A stretch of DNA of 15,186 nucleotides from positions 1 through 15,186 of the forward strand of contig DMRV01000357.1 of NCBI GenBank assembly GCA_003456455.1, given 5' to 3'. Position 1 is the stretch's first letter, and every line of letters starts with the position of its first letter. Source of the stretch: Flavobacteriales bacterium. GTDB taxonomy: Bacteria; Bacteroidota; Bacteroidia; UBA10329. Below, piece by piece: positions 6,937 to 14,145 of this stretch. The position numbers and the translations under genes were made by a program. The notes under the pieces were generated by a model, which saw only the letters and a program-made list of their open reading frames with translations, did not search any database and was not told where the DNA came from.

Positions 6937-7866
6937 TCAACTTAATCCTTCCTCTTGTCTAAGCTGATCAGATGTTTTCCTACTTCCATCATGACTCCAA
7001 CCCGGGGCCATAAAAATGTAGCCAAGCTTTGTTTTCAGATTAGGGGCGGTCTTTACATCTTCCCAAATACTCTGAAACTCGTGAAACGCAATCTTAAATA
7101 GATTGTAGGTATGGATGTTTGACGTAATACCGAAAACCACGGGGTCTTCATCCAGCTCCTTCTGAAACGTTCCGAAAAGTCTATCCCAAATAATGAGGAT
7201 GCCAGCATGGTTCCTGTCTAAGTAGCGCGTATTACTTGAATGATGGACACGATGGTGCGAAGGCGTATTCATAAACCATTCTAGTGGACCCAGCGATTTA
7301 ATCATTTTGGTGTGTACCCAGAACTGATAGATAAGACTAATACCAATCATGGTGAAAATCATAATTGGGTGAAAACCAATAAGTGGGAGCCACAGCCAGA
7401 AAAAATACTTGTAGAATAGTTCTGTCCAACTCTGACGAAGTGCCACGGCCAAGTTATAGTTAACCGAAGAATGATGATTGATGTGTGCGGCCCACAAAAT
7501 TCGAATATGATGGCTTAACCTATGATGCCAATAAAATGAAAAATCATCCGCAAAAAAGAGAATCACCCAAGCGTACCATTTGTCCATTCCCAAATGCTGC
7601 TTTAACCCCAAAACATCAAACTGATAGAGATATAGGAAGATTCCAAATGCAGCGAACTTCACTCCTACTCCAAGAACCAGCGACCCCATTCCCATACCAA
7701 TGCTGGCAAGACTATCCTTAGGTTCGTGGAGTTTTATCTTATCGCGATAACCGATATAGAATTCGAGAAAGATTAAAATCGCAAATCCAGGAACGAAATA
7801 AACAGTTACGTCATCCGTAAACCCCCATACTTCGGGTGACTGATATATTTCGAGGAGACTTTTCAA
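6937..7866 (-). CDS. Alkylglycerol-monooxygenase-like membrane hydroxylase (fatty acid hydroxylase superfamily)
   Basis: A 309-residue integral membrane di-iron oxygenase. Histidine clusters occur in family order: HHRLSHH (114-120), HINHH (128-132), His185 in WVHTKM, and HHRVHH (204-209) with His220. The sequences AAHINHHSS, YNLAVALRQSW and NTPSHHRVHHSSN, and the end LIIWDRLFGTF, closely resemble alkylglycerol monooxygenase (AGMO/TMEM195). That enzyme cleaves ether lipids through an unstable hydroxylated intermediate to give a fatty aldehyde. Membrane segments are likely near 20-40, 55-80, 97-113 and 150-180. The start codon must be TTG at 7866: a TAG stop lies directly before it in frame and no ATG occurs before residue 58. 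It follows the SDR gene after 60 nt and converges with the phosphodiesterase gene. Sterol or carotenoid hydroxylation are alternatives. Confidence 0.86.
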   Translation of the reverse strand: MKSLLEIYQSPEVWGFTDDVTVYFVPGFAILIFLEFYIGYRDKIKLHEPKDSLASIGMGMGSLVLGVGVKFAAFGIFLYLYQFDVLGLKQHLGMDKWYAWVILFFADDFSFYWHHRLSHHIRILWAAHINHHSSVNYNLAVALRQSWTELFYKYFFWLWLPLIGFHPIMIFTMIGISLIYQFWVHTKMIKSLGPLEWFMNTPSHHRVHHSSNTRYLDRNHAGILIIWDRLFGTFQKELDEDPVVFGITSNIHTYNLFKIAFHEFQSIWEDVKTAPNLKTKLGYIFMAPGWSHDGSRKTSDQLRQEEGLS

Positions 7867-7926
7867 CTAATTATGTATCGAAGTTAGTTCGTATAACGCT
7901 CTGCGAGAAATGATGTTCATCAGTCA

Positions 7927-8751
7927 TTAATCATCAAATCGTTCATTCTTATCATTCTCAATTGGCGGCATCAGTGGCGTGTAAATAGATTGTCCACCAT
8001 CAACAGCCATATTTAAACCCGTAATAAAAGAAGCACCTGGCGAGGATAAAAACACAACGGCAGATGCAACTTCTGCTTCAGTTCCTAACCTATAATGCTG
8101 ATTATTCTTTCCATAACCCCGAACGTATTCCTGAAATTCAGGAGCGTATGTATCTAACCCGCTCGATTCAATCGTTCCTGGCGAAATGCTATTTACCCGA
8201 ACGCCATATTTACCCCATTCGTTGGCTAGGCTCAAGGTCAAGTTCTGCACACCAGCACGTGCGGCAGCAGAGTGAGCCAACATGGGAAAACCGTTTCGGT
8301 TATCCATCGTTATGTTGATGACGGAACCACCATTTGAGTTCATGGATTGATTAAACACCTCCTGAGTAAGAAAGAACGTCCCCGTAAGGTTTGTTTCAAT
8401 AACGGCATGCCATCCTTTTCGATTGATAAATTCCGCTGGAGAGGGAAACTGTCCGCCCCCATTATTTACCAGAATATCAATTTTACCAAATGCTGCAATG
8501 GCCGATTTCACACAGTTTTTCACACTTTCCTCATCTCGGATGTTACATTCTAAAGCAATGGCTTCGGTACCTTCATCGGTTAATACTTTCAAACCTTGCG
8601 AAAGCTTATCCGCATTTCTGCTTGCGATAATTCCTTTTGCGCCAAGTTGACAAAACTCCCGTGTAATTCGTAATCCAATGCCTGTTCCACCTCCAGTTAC
8701 AAGGACAACTTTGTCTTTAAAAAGGTCTTTTTTGAATACTGTATTTATCAT
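7927..8751 (-). CDS. SDR oxidoreductase of the enoyl/dienoyl-CoA reductase (PECR/DECR) type, atypical active site
   Basis: A 274-residue short-chain dehydrogenase/reductase. The NAD(P)-binding TGGGTGIG is at 20-27, an Arg after SR in IIASRN suggests NADPH, and NNGGGQFPSPAEF at 97-109 is a hallmark of peroxisomal trans-2-enoyl-CoA reductase-like proteins, as are SFITG and VDGGQSIYT near the end. The classical Tyr-x-x-x-Lys is absent. The equivalent stretch reads HSAAARAGV, so Tyr becomes Ser and Lys becomes Arg, and no Tyr is seen in the preceding TMDNRNG loop that DECR uses instead. It could still reduce an enoyl-CoA, as relatives do, or have lost activity. The ATG at 8751 is one nucleotide after the stop of the glycosyltransferase gene, which indicates coupling, and the AGMO-like hydroxylase gene follows, favouring a lipid substrate (inference). 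Confidence 0.84.
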   Translation of the reverse strand: MINTVFKKDLFKDKVVLVTGGGTGIGLRITREFCQLGAKGIIASRNADKLSQGLKVLTDEGTEAIALECNIRDEESVKNCVKSAIAAFGKIDILVNNGGGQFPSPAEFINRKGWHAVIETNLTGTFFLTQEVFNQSMNSNGGSVINITMDNRNGFPMLAHSAAARAGVQNLTLSLANEWGKYGVRVNSISPGTIESSGLDTYAPEFQEYVRGYGKNNQHYRLGTEAEVASAVVFLSSPGASFITGLNMAVDGGQSIYTPLMPPIENDKNERFDD

Positions 8752-8752
8752 T

Positions 8753-10027
8753 CTAATCGATTGCTTTCAATATCAATTCCGCGAATCTACGCGTTTGGTT
8801 TCTGCGTGTAAAAGTATCATCCGTATTGACAACGGATTGTTGATTACTGGGATTAAAATAGGATTCTTTGAGATAATTGGCCACCCCCTCTGCGGTAGAA
8901 TGAATGGCCGAATTTTCTCGCTCCGAGAGGATTTCTTCCAACGGTCCTTTATCATTTTCAACCATTAGAATAGGCCTTCCTGTTGCGATGTAATCAAACA
9001 CCTTGGCGTAAATTTGATGCTTTTCAGGAGTTGCAAGCAAAAGCTGAACGTGCGAAGAAACCAGTTCTTTCAGTATTTCATCGTGTGGCATTTTATCGGT
9101 AAAAGTCACATCTGCGTTTCCAACTGCCGCTTTAATTCTATCAATTTGTGTAGGATAAAAGTTCAAACCGTAAAAAGTGACTTCTACTTCTGCTGTTGGG
9201 TTTTGTTCTAGGAACAAATTCAACCCATTAAAAAATGTCTCTACTCGTTGAAAATAATAGAGTGTTCCGGCATGGGTAATGCTGAATTTCTTCTTCAGTG
9301 GAATGTTGTCTAATCCATTGAATTTCTCCTCGAAATAGCCATTATAGATAACGGGAATATCTTCAGGTTTTCGTCCAGTTAGTTTCGCTAATCGTTTTGA
9401 AAAACTAGGTGCGGCAGTAGTCAAAATTTTTGCTGACGAAACAATTCGTTTCTCAACCTTCTGCTGAACTGATTTCTGAATTAAGCCATAGAACCTTGCA
9501 TCATCCCAACGGTAGTTAGTGCTCCAACCATCGCGGTAATCACCTACCCATGGAGTTTCAAACTCTCGGCTCAACTCAGCAGCATATCGGAACAGAACGA
9601 AAGGTTCTCCACAGGCAATAATCACATCAACCTTATTCTGTTTCAGGTACTCACAAGCAGCTTCAAGTATTGGTCGTTTATTGTCTGATGACCTTATATA
9701 ATGTTCAGTAAGTAACTGCCAAACCGAAAGTGTCTTACGGAGCAAAACTGAGGGTATATCATTTCTAACAATAAGCTTGTCTCGCAGGCTTGGATAAAAT
9801 GGTGCACGAATAACTTTCCCGTAATCCGAGGTTTCCTCCGTGACATTAGTCTTGATACTTGGCAGGTTGCAATCATCAGGTCCTTTTATCTTTCTATCCC
9901 AATGACGCGTAACCACAGTTGGACTCAATCCGAATTCTCGGAAGTATTTCAGCCAAGCGTAAGGTCGTTGGCCTCCAATAGAGTTGAAAGGCGGGAAATC
10001 ATATGCAAGAATAAGTGCTTTCTTCAA
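8753..10027 (-). CDS. Glycosyltransferase, GT4-like (GT-B fold)
   Basis: A 424-residue cytoplasmic glycosyltransferase that probably transfers a sugar from a nucleotide donor during surface glycan or glycolipid synthesis. The N-terminal domain begins KKALILAYDFPPFNSIGGQR, the Gly-rich acceptor-side loop of GT4 enzymes. The C-terminal half has ITHAGTLYYFQRVE, where such enzymes begin their donor domain, and KVFDYIATGRPIL, corresponding to the acidic donor-binding motif. Length and layout are ordinary. There is no ATG near the start. The frame opens at TTG 10090 and GTG 10087, inside the upstream GNAT gene, but the fold begins at a TTG at 10027 encoding MKKALIL, 26 nt after the GNAT stop, and I chose that. 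The SDR gene starts one base after its stop. Donor and acceptor cannot be predicted. Confidence 0.87.
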   Translation of the reverse strand: MKKALILAYDFPPFNSIGGQRPYAWLKYFREFGLSPTVVTRHWDRKIKGPDDCNLPSIKTNVTEETSDYGKVIRAPFYPSLRDKLIVRNDIPSVLLRKTLSVWQLLTEHYIRSSDNKRPILEAACEYLKQNKVDVIIACGEPFVLFRYAAELSREFETPWVGDYRDGWSTNYRWDDARFYGLIQKSVQQKVEKRIVSSAKILTTAAPSFSKRLAKLTGRKPEDIPVIYNGYFEEKFNGLDNIPLKKKFSITHAGTLYYFQRVETFFNGLNLFLEQNPTAEVEVTFYGLNFYPTQIDRIKAAVGNADVTFTDKMPHDEILKELVSSHVQLLLATPEKHQIYAKVFDYIATGRPILMVENDKGPLEEILSERENSAIHSTAEGVANYLKESYFNPSNQQSVVNTDDTFTRRNQTRRFAELILKAID

Positions 10028-10053
10028 TGGAATAGATTCTTGCTTTGTTACTG

Positions 10054-11070
10054 TCAGAGTGAATCGTGATCGTAAGTGGTCACACACCAATCATTTGGTG
10101 AAAGGTACTCTTCCATCCGATTTTTATCACTAAACTGAATAAAAGGGACCCGCTCGTTGAGTGGTCCGAAACTGAAAGGGTTGCTGATAAATCCGAGTTT
10201 TTTCAACACTTCTGAATCCCTTCCGTCTTCCTGACAAAAAGAAATGATACCCTTAAAATTATTCTGTAGTACTTCCTGACTAAGAAAGTTCATCATTTTT
10301 TTACCGCTTACTGGATTGTCAATGAAAACATCAAATACAACCAGTTTGTCCTTATCCAAGTAAAAAATCATGTAACTGACATCGTCATTGGTAACACGCA
10401 ACGCTAAATATTTGTGGTACGGATTGCTCAGTCGCCAATTAATCTGTTCACTTGTTCTAACGCTTTTTGCTTTTGCAGATGCTTTCTTTTTAGTGATGTC
10501 GAGCCCGTCTTCGATTGCTTTTTGAGCGGTACTCACATTTACATCTTCTATTGCAGATTTCGAACCTTTCGAAAACCTACACAGAATGGCTGGTTTAAAA
10601 TAATAACGAAAATCGAATATTCGTTGCCACCCAAACTTCAGAAAGCCTGGCGTAGATTGTCCGCCACCAAATCCTATTACGAATAAATTTTCTTCGTCTC
10701 TAAGTTCCTGATAGCACCGCATGGCTAATTTTCGAAATAAACCGCGTCTTCGATGCTTTGAGTGCGTCATTGTATCGCATGACTGAAAAACCTTAGTCAC
10801 TTTTCCGTCCAATTCAAATATCTGCGGAATGACACCATAGTAGCCACCTACTTGACCTGTGGCTTTGTCAGCAGCAATAAATCCAATAAAACTACCAGCA
10901 GGATTCTGTGTGTATTTCCAACGGAAGTAATCAATGTCAACATCCATTCCAAAGCAGTCTTCCATCAAAGGAATGAGTACCGAAAAGTCGTCTGAACCAA
11001 TTCGTTTTAGTTCATAATCGAAATCTTCAGTTTGCTGCAGGTGCCGTTCAGGTTTTGCTATTTCAGACAT
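10054..11070 (-). CDS. GNAT-fold acyltransferase, probably in glycan biosynthesis
   Basis: A 338-residue protein, longer than a simple GNAT enzyme. The acetyl-CoA-binding motif A is seen at residues 97-115: SCDTMTHSKHRRRGLFRKL, with Arg107-109, Gly110 and a helix after it. It is preceded by strands such as FIGFIAADKATGQVGGYYGVIP (split around 61-82). Motif B-like GFGGGQSTPGFLKFGW (133-148) follows. The C-terminal part after about 210 looks like a second, degenerate GNAT-like half (IIFYLDKDKLVVFDVF-like strands, then LKKLGF near residue 300). It overlaps the deacetylase gene upstream by 8 nt and is followed by a glycosyltransferase, so acylation of an amino sugar exposed by the deacetylase is a reasonable idea, though unproven. 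No membrane segment or signal peptide is seen. Confidence 0.75.
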   Translation of the reverse strand: MSEIAKPERHLQQTEDFDYELKRIGSDDFSVLIPLMEDCFGMDVDIDYFRWKYTQNPAGSFIGFIAADKATGQVGGYYGVIPQIFELDGKVTKVFQSCDTMTHSKHRRRGLFRKLAMRCYQELRDEENLFVIGFGGGQSTPGFLKFGWQRIFDFRYYFKPAILCRFSKGSKSAIEDVNVSTAQKAIEDGLDITKKKASAKAKSVRTSEQINWRLSNPYHKYLALRVTNDDVSYMIFYLDKDKLVVFDVFIDNPVSGKKMMNFLSQEVLQNNFKGIISFCQEDGRDSEVLKKLGFISNPFSFGPLNERVPFIQFSDKNRMEEYLSPNDWCVTTYDHDSL

Positions 11071-12046
11071 TTCTTCTCAGCATTTTGTGGAATTGCTCCA
11101 TTCTCAGTGCCATTTGAGGAAATGGTTCATCGACCATGTTTACTCTAGAAATAGGAATTGGATTATTGTCTTTAGAAATTGGCATTCTATTCAACTCATC
11201 ATTGACATACAGCACGAATTTATAATCTGAATTGGAAATAACCGCATCAGCCTGTTTGCCTGTTTGTCCGTTGGGCAGCGCTAACACATTCACCTTTTTG
11301 CCCAATAACTTTTCTGTTTCCCTCTTAGATGTCAGAATTTCCTTTTCTAATGCCCCCAGGTCTTTGATTGTTCCCAGCGAATCATGTGCAAAAGTGTGAC
11401 TTCCGATTTCAACTCCATTTGCATTGCATTCTCGGATTTCTTCCCAATTCATCATTCTACATGAAGTGTCAATACCCATTGCATTCTGAAGTTGATTCAT
11501 TACTGATTCTCTTTCGGAAACAGGCATATTCAAAAGTGTTTTGAACGTGTTTAGATAGAATGACATCCATGAATTTCCGAAATCAGAAAGAGTTGTTTTT
11601 CTATCAGCAAACTCGATTTCAAGGGGAATTGAATTTTGAATACTATGCTCAAACAGAACATTCAAATGTTGCGTCCAGATTATTTTATTCTTATTGGCAC
11701 ATTCGTTCACAATATTGTGATTAGAAGGCAAACCATGTTTCACCAATAGCGGTAACGCAAACTCATAGAAATCATAGTAACCATCATCAAAACTCAGAAT
11801 GAGATACGGCTTGGTTGATTTTGCACCCTCAATATGCTCCAGTTCTTCGAACCCTATTACGTTGTAATTCTTCTTAACGTAAGTAAGAAGTTGGTTAAAC
11901 GTTTTCGGTTGGATAGGATTCCAAAAAACATTTCGCTCATTTGAAATACGATGAAGACTGAGAACCGTGAGTTGATTCTTCTTTCTACCCCGCAAAAGCG
12001 ATGAAACACCAATGGTGTGAAGACTATTTAGAATCAGGTTTTTCAA
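11063..12046 (-). CDS. Polysaccharide deacetylase (CE4/NodB family), cytoplasmic
   Basis: A 327-residue NodB-fold protein that would remove N- or O-acetyl groups from a carbohydrate or glycolipid. Motif 1 is SFDDGY (85-90) with catalytic Asp87 and metal-binding Asp88. Motif 2 is GSHTFAH (215-221) with His217 and His221. LALPNG (255-260) is at the place of motif 3. A long insertion (about 110-205) separates motifs 1 and 2, more than in short chitin deacetylases and similar to exopolysaccharide-locus members. No signal peptide is evident, so it may act on the cytoplasmic side. The start must be TTG at 12046, because a TGA lies in frame just upstream and no early ATG exists. It opens a tight run with the GNAT gene (8-nt overlap) and the glycosyltransferase gene. 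The beta-helix lipoprotein gene lies 36 nt upstream. Confidence 0.85.
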   Translation of the reverse strand: MKNLILNSLHTIGVSSLLRGRKKNQLTVLSLHRISNERNVFWNPIQPKTFNQLLTYVKKNYNVIGFEELEHIEGAKSTKPYLILSFDDGYYDFYEFALPLLVKHGLPSNHNIVNECANKNKIIWTQHLNVLFEHSIQNSIPLEIEFADRKTTLSDFGNSWMSFYLNTFKTLLNMPVSERESVMNQLQNAMGIDTSCRMMNWEEIRECNANGVEIGSHTFAHDSLGTIKDLGALEKEILTSKRETEKLLGKKVNVLALPNGQTGKQADAVISNSDYKFVLYVNDELNRMPISKDNNPIPISRVNMVDEPFPQMALRMEQFHKMLRRNV

Positions 12047-12065
12047 ACGCGAGCTAGAACTGTCT

Positions 12066-12073
12066 CAAATATA
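12066..12073 (-). promoter_or_regulatory. Possible -7 promoter box before the deacetylase gene
   Basis: On the minus strand this reads TATATTTG, an exact TAnnTTTG match. It ends 19 nt before the TTG start at 12046 and lies just after the stop of the lipoprotein gene. No clear TTTG is found 17-23 nt upstream, so strength is uncertain. If used, it would drive the deacetylase-to-hydroxylase series independently of the lipoprotein gene. Confidence 0.42.
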
Positions 12074-12082
12074 GAGATGTTC

Positions 12083-13558
12083 TTACTCCTGACGTTCGTA
12101 CGCGCCAATATCAGGAATTGAACCTAGTGGACTAAAAAACGGACGTTGGTTGCCGATGACGTCCATTCCCATGACACCTAAATCAACGTTCGTTATTCCA
12201 TTATCTCCTGCATTAAAGGCGGAAGAAATAGCAGAATCAAGTTCAAAATTGTTTTCTGATGGATCTACAAACAAAGGGTCTTCGTTGTAAATCACATCCT
12301 TAAACTCATTGGAATTAGTGATGTCAATTGGCTCATCTGCGTTGAAATCGATTCTCATAACACAATGGTCAAACTCAAAGTTGAATACAGAAGAAGCGTT
12401 TCTATCTAGTCCTAATTCGTTCAAGTTATTTCCATAAACGATACAATTTCCAAAATAAGCGCGGTTCAAATCATATGTAAAAACCGTACCATCAGCTTCA
12501 ATCCAATTGTTGAGAAGAAGCGCAGGCGTTTGACGATTGCCATTGAACCAATAATTACCAAAAGTGCAGTGATAAAATTGATAATCACCTCCACGAGTAA
12601 GTGCTGCAGAGTACTGTCCTGCGTTTCCAAATACACAGTTATACGCTTCAATTGTTGCTTCAATGGATAGAAGTGAAACTGCAGACATGTTTTCAATGAT
12701 GGTATTAGTCATTATCAGGTTTGGATTGGAATTTGCCGCCAACGAATCAACCCGCACTCCAACACTTCCATTCTTGATAATTGCACCATGAATCTCATTG
12801 TTCAAGCTACCTGCATACAGCCAAATTGCACTCCATTCACCAGCCTGATCTTCATAAAAATCATCTAGTCTATCGCCAGCAAATACAACCTGGTTTTGAG
12901 GGGTTCCGTTTACAATCAGTGTTCCTCCTTCATCCACAATAATGCCCGAACCTTTGTGGCTATAGACTCGCGCCCCTGCCTCGATGGTAAGAGTGCACCC
13001 TTCTGGCACTACGGCCCAACCATAAATAACGTGTGGCTGAGCTGAAGTCCAAGTAATATCGCAATCCAGAAAATGAATAGACCCAATTCCCGGAATAAAA
13101 CTGGTTGGATATGTAAAATCTGCATCCCAACCGAAGGCTGCCAAATCCACATCCTGGATGTTTCCATTGGTATTAAAAAGAACGCTATCAGTAATTATAG
13201 CCGGTTGCGATAAGTTATTTGGATCGAGAGTCACATCCACAAACACAAAAAGAGAGTCTTTTCCCGGAATAGAAATATTGCTGAACGCAATCCCAGGTAC
13301 ACCATCAACGTTTATTCTATACTTAGATTGCTGACCACCGGCAAGCATAATGGAAGAAATATTCACTTCATTATTACTTGGATTATAGATTTTAAACTGA
13401 CGCGTGGCAGAGCCAATGGTTGTAAAAACCGTATCAAAAAGAACGGTATCAACAGAGAACGTAAGTGCGCCATCTGTGTTTAGAACATCTTTTTTACAGC
13501 TGGTTCCAAAAATGACTAGGATGGCAAAAATGGGCGTGGCCCAACTAAGGATTTTCAT
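12083..13558 (-). CDS. Lipoprotein with right-handed parallel beta-helix
   Basis: A 491-residue predicted lipoprotein of unknown function. The signal peptide ends in a lipobox FGTSC with Cys21 followed by Lys-Lys-Asp, compatible with export to the outer membrane or surface in Bacteroidota. Residues about 33-145 form a beta-rich domain resembling ASH/choice-of-anchor D domains (phrases like RQFKIYNPSNNEVNISSIML). Then comes a beta-helix region (about 155-430) with repeated short strands such as NGTPQNQVVFAG, GAIIKNGSVGVRV, NTIIENMSAVS and FGNCIVYGN. The end (NQRPFFSPLGSIPDIGAYE) is the DIGAYE signature of choice-of-anchor Q proteins. Beta-helices often bind or cleave polysaccharides, but no catalytic residues can be assigned. 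The gene lies at the head of the minus-strand glycan series. A TATATTTG box lies only 7 nt before its ATG. Confidence 0.8.
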   Translation of the reverse strand: MKILSWATPIFAILVIFGTSCKKDVLNTDGALTFSVDTVLFDTVFTTIGSATRQFKIYNPSNNEVNISSIMLAGGQQSKYRINVDGVPGIAFSNISIPGKDSLFVFVDVTLDPNNLSQPAIITDSVLFNTNGNIQDVDLAAFGWDADFTYPTSFIPGIGSIHFLDCDITWTSAQPHVIYGWAVVPEGCTLTIEAGARVYSHKGSGIIVDEGGTLIVNGTPQNQVVFAGDRLDDFYEDQAGEWSAIWLYAGSLNNEIHGAIIKNGSVGVRVDSLAANSNPNLIMTNTIIENMSAVSLLSIEATIEAYNCVFGNAGQYSAALTRGGDYQFYHCTFGNYWFNGNRQTPALLLNNWIEADGTVFTYDLNRAYFGNCIVYGNNLNELGLDRNASSVFNFEFDHCVMRIDFNADEPIDITNSNEFKDVIYNEDPLFVDPSENNFELDSAISSAFNAGDNGITNVDLGVMGMDVIGNQRPFFSPLGSIPDIGAYERQE

Positions 13559-13565
13559 ATCGCGG

Positions 13566-13573
13566 CAAATATA
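13566..13573 (-). promoter_or_regulatory. Possible -7 promoter box before the beta-helix lipoprotein gene
   Basis: The minus strand reads TATATTTG, an exact TAnnTTTG match, with only TTAT at the expected upstream position (18-nt spacer). The box ends 7 nt before the ATG at 13558. Transcription would therefore begin on or next to the start codon, implying a leaderless or nearly leaderless mRNA. Confidence 0.42.
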
Positions 13574-13676
13574 CTTAACGGTCGTAGTACGATAAGTATC
13601 TTTTCATATTGTGCAGAGCAAATGATTTGTTCAAAATGGAGGAAATAAGAGTTTCCATGAATGTACTTTTGGTACG

Positions 13677-13684
13677 TATATTTT
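13677..13684 (+). promoter_or_regulatory. Possible -7 promoter box before the OsmC-family gene
   Basis: TATATTTT matches TAnnTTTG except for the last base, with TTTC at 13652-13655 (21-nt spacer) as a weak upstream element. Transcription from here would give a leader of about 27 nt to the ATG at 13718 and would exclude the in-frame ATG at 13661 as the start. Confidence 0.28.
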
Positions 13685-13717
13685 ATTGAGCAAGAACCAA
13701 AACGCAATACGAATAGG

Positions 13718-14131
13718 ATGAAAGTAACGCTGAAAAGATTGAATGACGACTATCATATGGAAGCAACCAATGAAACGGGCAATTCCATTCACATGGATGG
13801 TTCGCCAAAAATTGGAGGTAAGAACCTTGGCGCCCGACCTATGGAATTGGTTTTAATGTCGTTGGCTGGTTGCAGTAGCATTGATGTTATTTCTATTCTC
13901 AAGAAAATGAAACAGGAAGTGACCAATTATGATGTTGAGGTGACTGCCGAACGTAGAGATGAAGTCCCATCGATTTTCACGAAAATTCATCTTAAGTATT
14001 TAGTGAAAGGAATAGACCTGCAAGACGAGAAGGTGAAGCGTGCCATTCAGCTATCGGCAGAAAAGTATTGCTCCGTTTCCAAAATCTTAGAGCCTACCGC
14101 TGAGATTACCTGGAGCTACGTTATTAGTTAA
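13718..14131 (+). CDS. OsmC/Ohr-family protein, probable thiol peroxidase
   Basis: A 137-residue cytoplasmic protein of the OsmC family (YhfA-like branch). Members typically reduce organic hydroperoxides with a pair of cysteines. The reactive Cys52 lies in MSLAGCSSIDV at the start of the central helix and the second, Cys118, in AEKYCSVSKIL. Arg40 and Glu43 (GARPMELVLM) are the usual residues that activate the first cysteine. The length is normal. The frame extends upstream to an ATG at 13661, but those 19 residues (YFWYVYFIEQ-like) do not belong to the family, so the ATG at 13718 (MKVTLKRLNDDYH) is the start. It diverges from the lipoprotein gene and converges with the helicase gene, whose stop lies 14 nt away. 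The true substrate of this branch is not established. Confidence 0.9.
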   Translation: MKVTLKRLNDDYHMEATNETGNSIHMDGSPKIGGKNLGARPMELVLMSLAGCSSIDVISILKKMKQEVTNYDVEVTAERRDEVPSIFTKIHLKYLVKGIDLQDEKVKRAIQLSAEKYCSVSKILEPTAEITWSYVIS

Positions 14132-14145
14132 CGCTCGCCAAGAAT

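Noticed and set aside
13661..13717. Upstream extension of the OsmC-family gene
   Set aside because: The added residues are not family-like and cover a likely -7 box. The ATG at 13718 fits the domain start.
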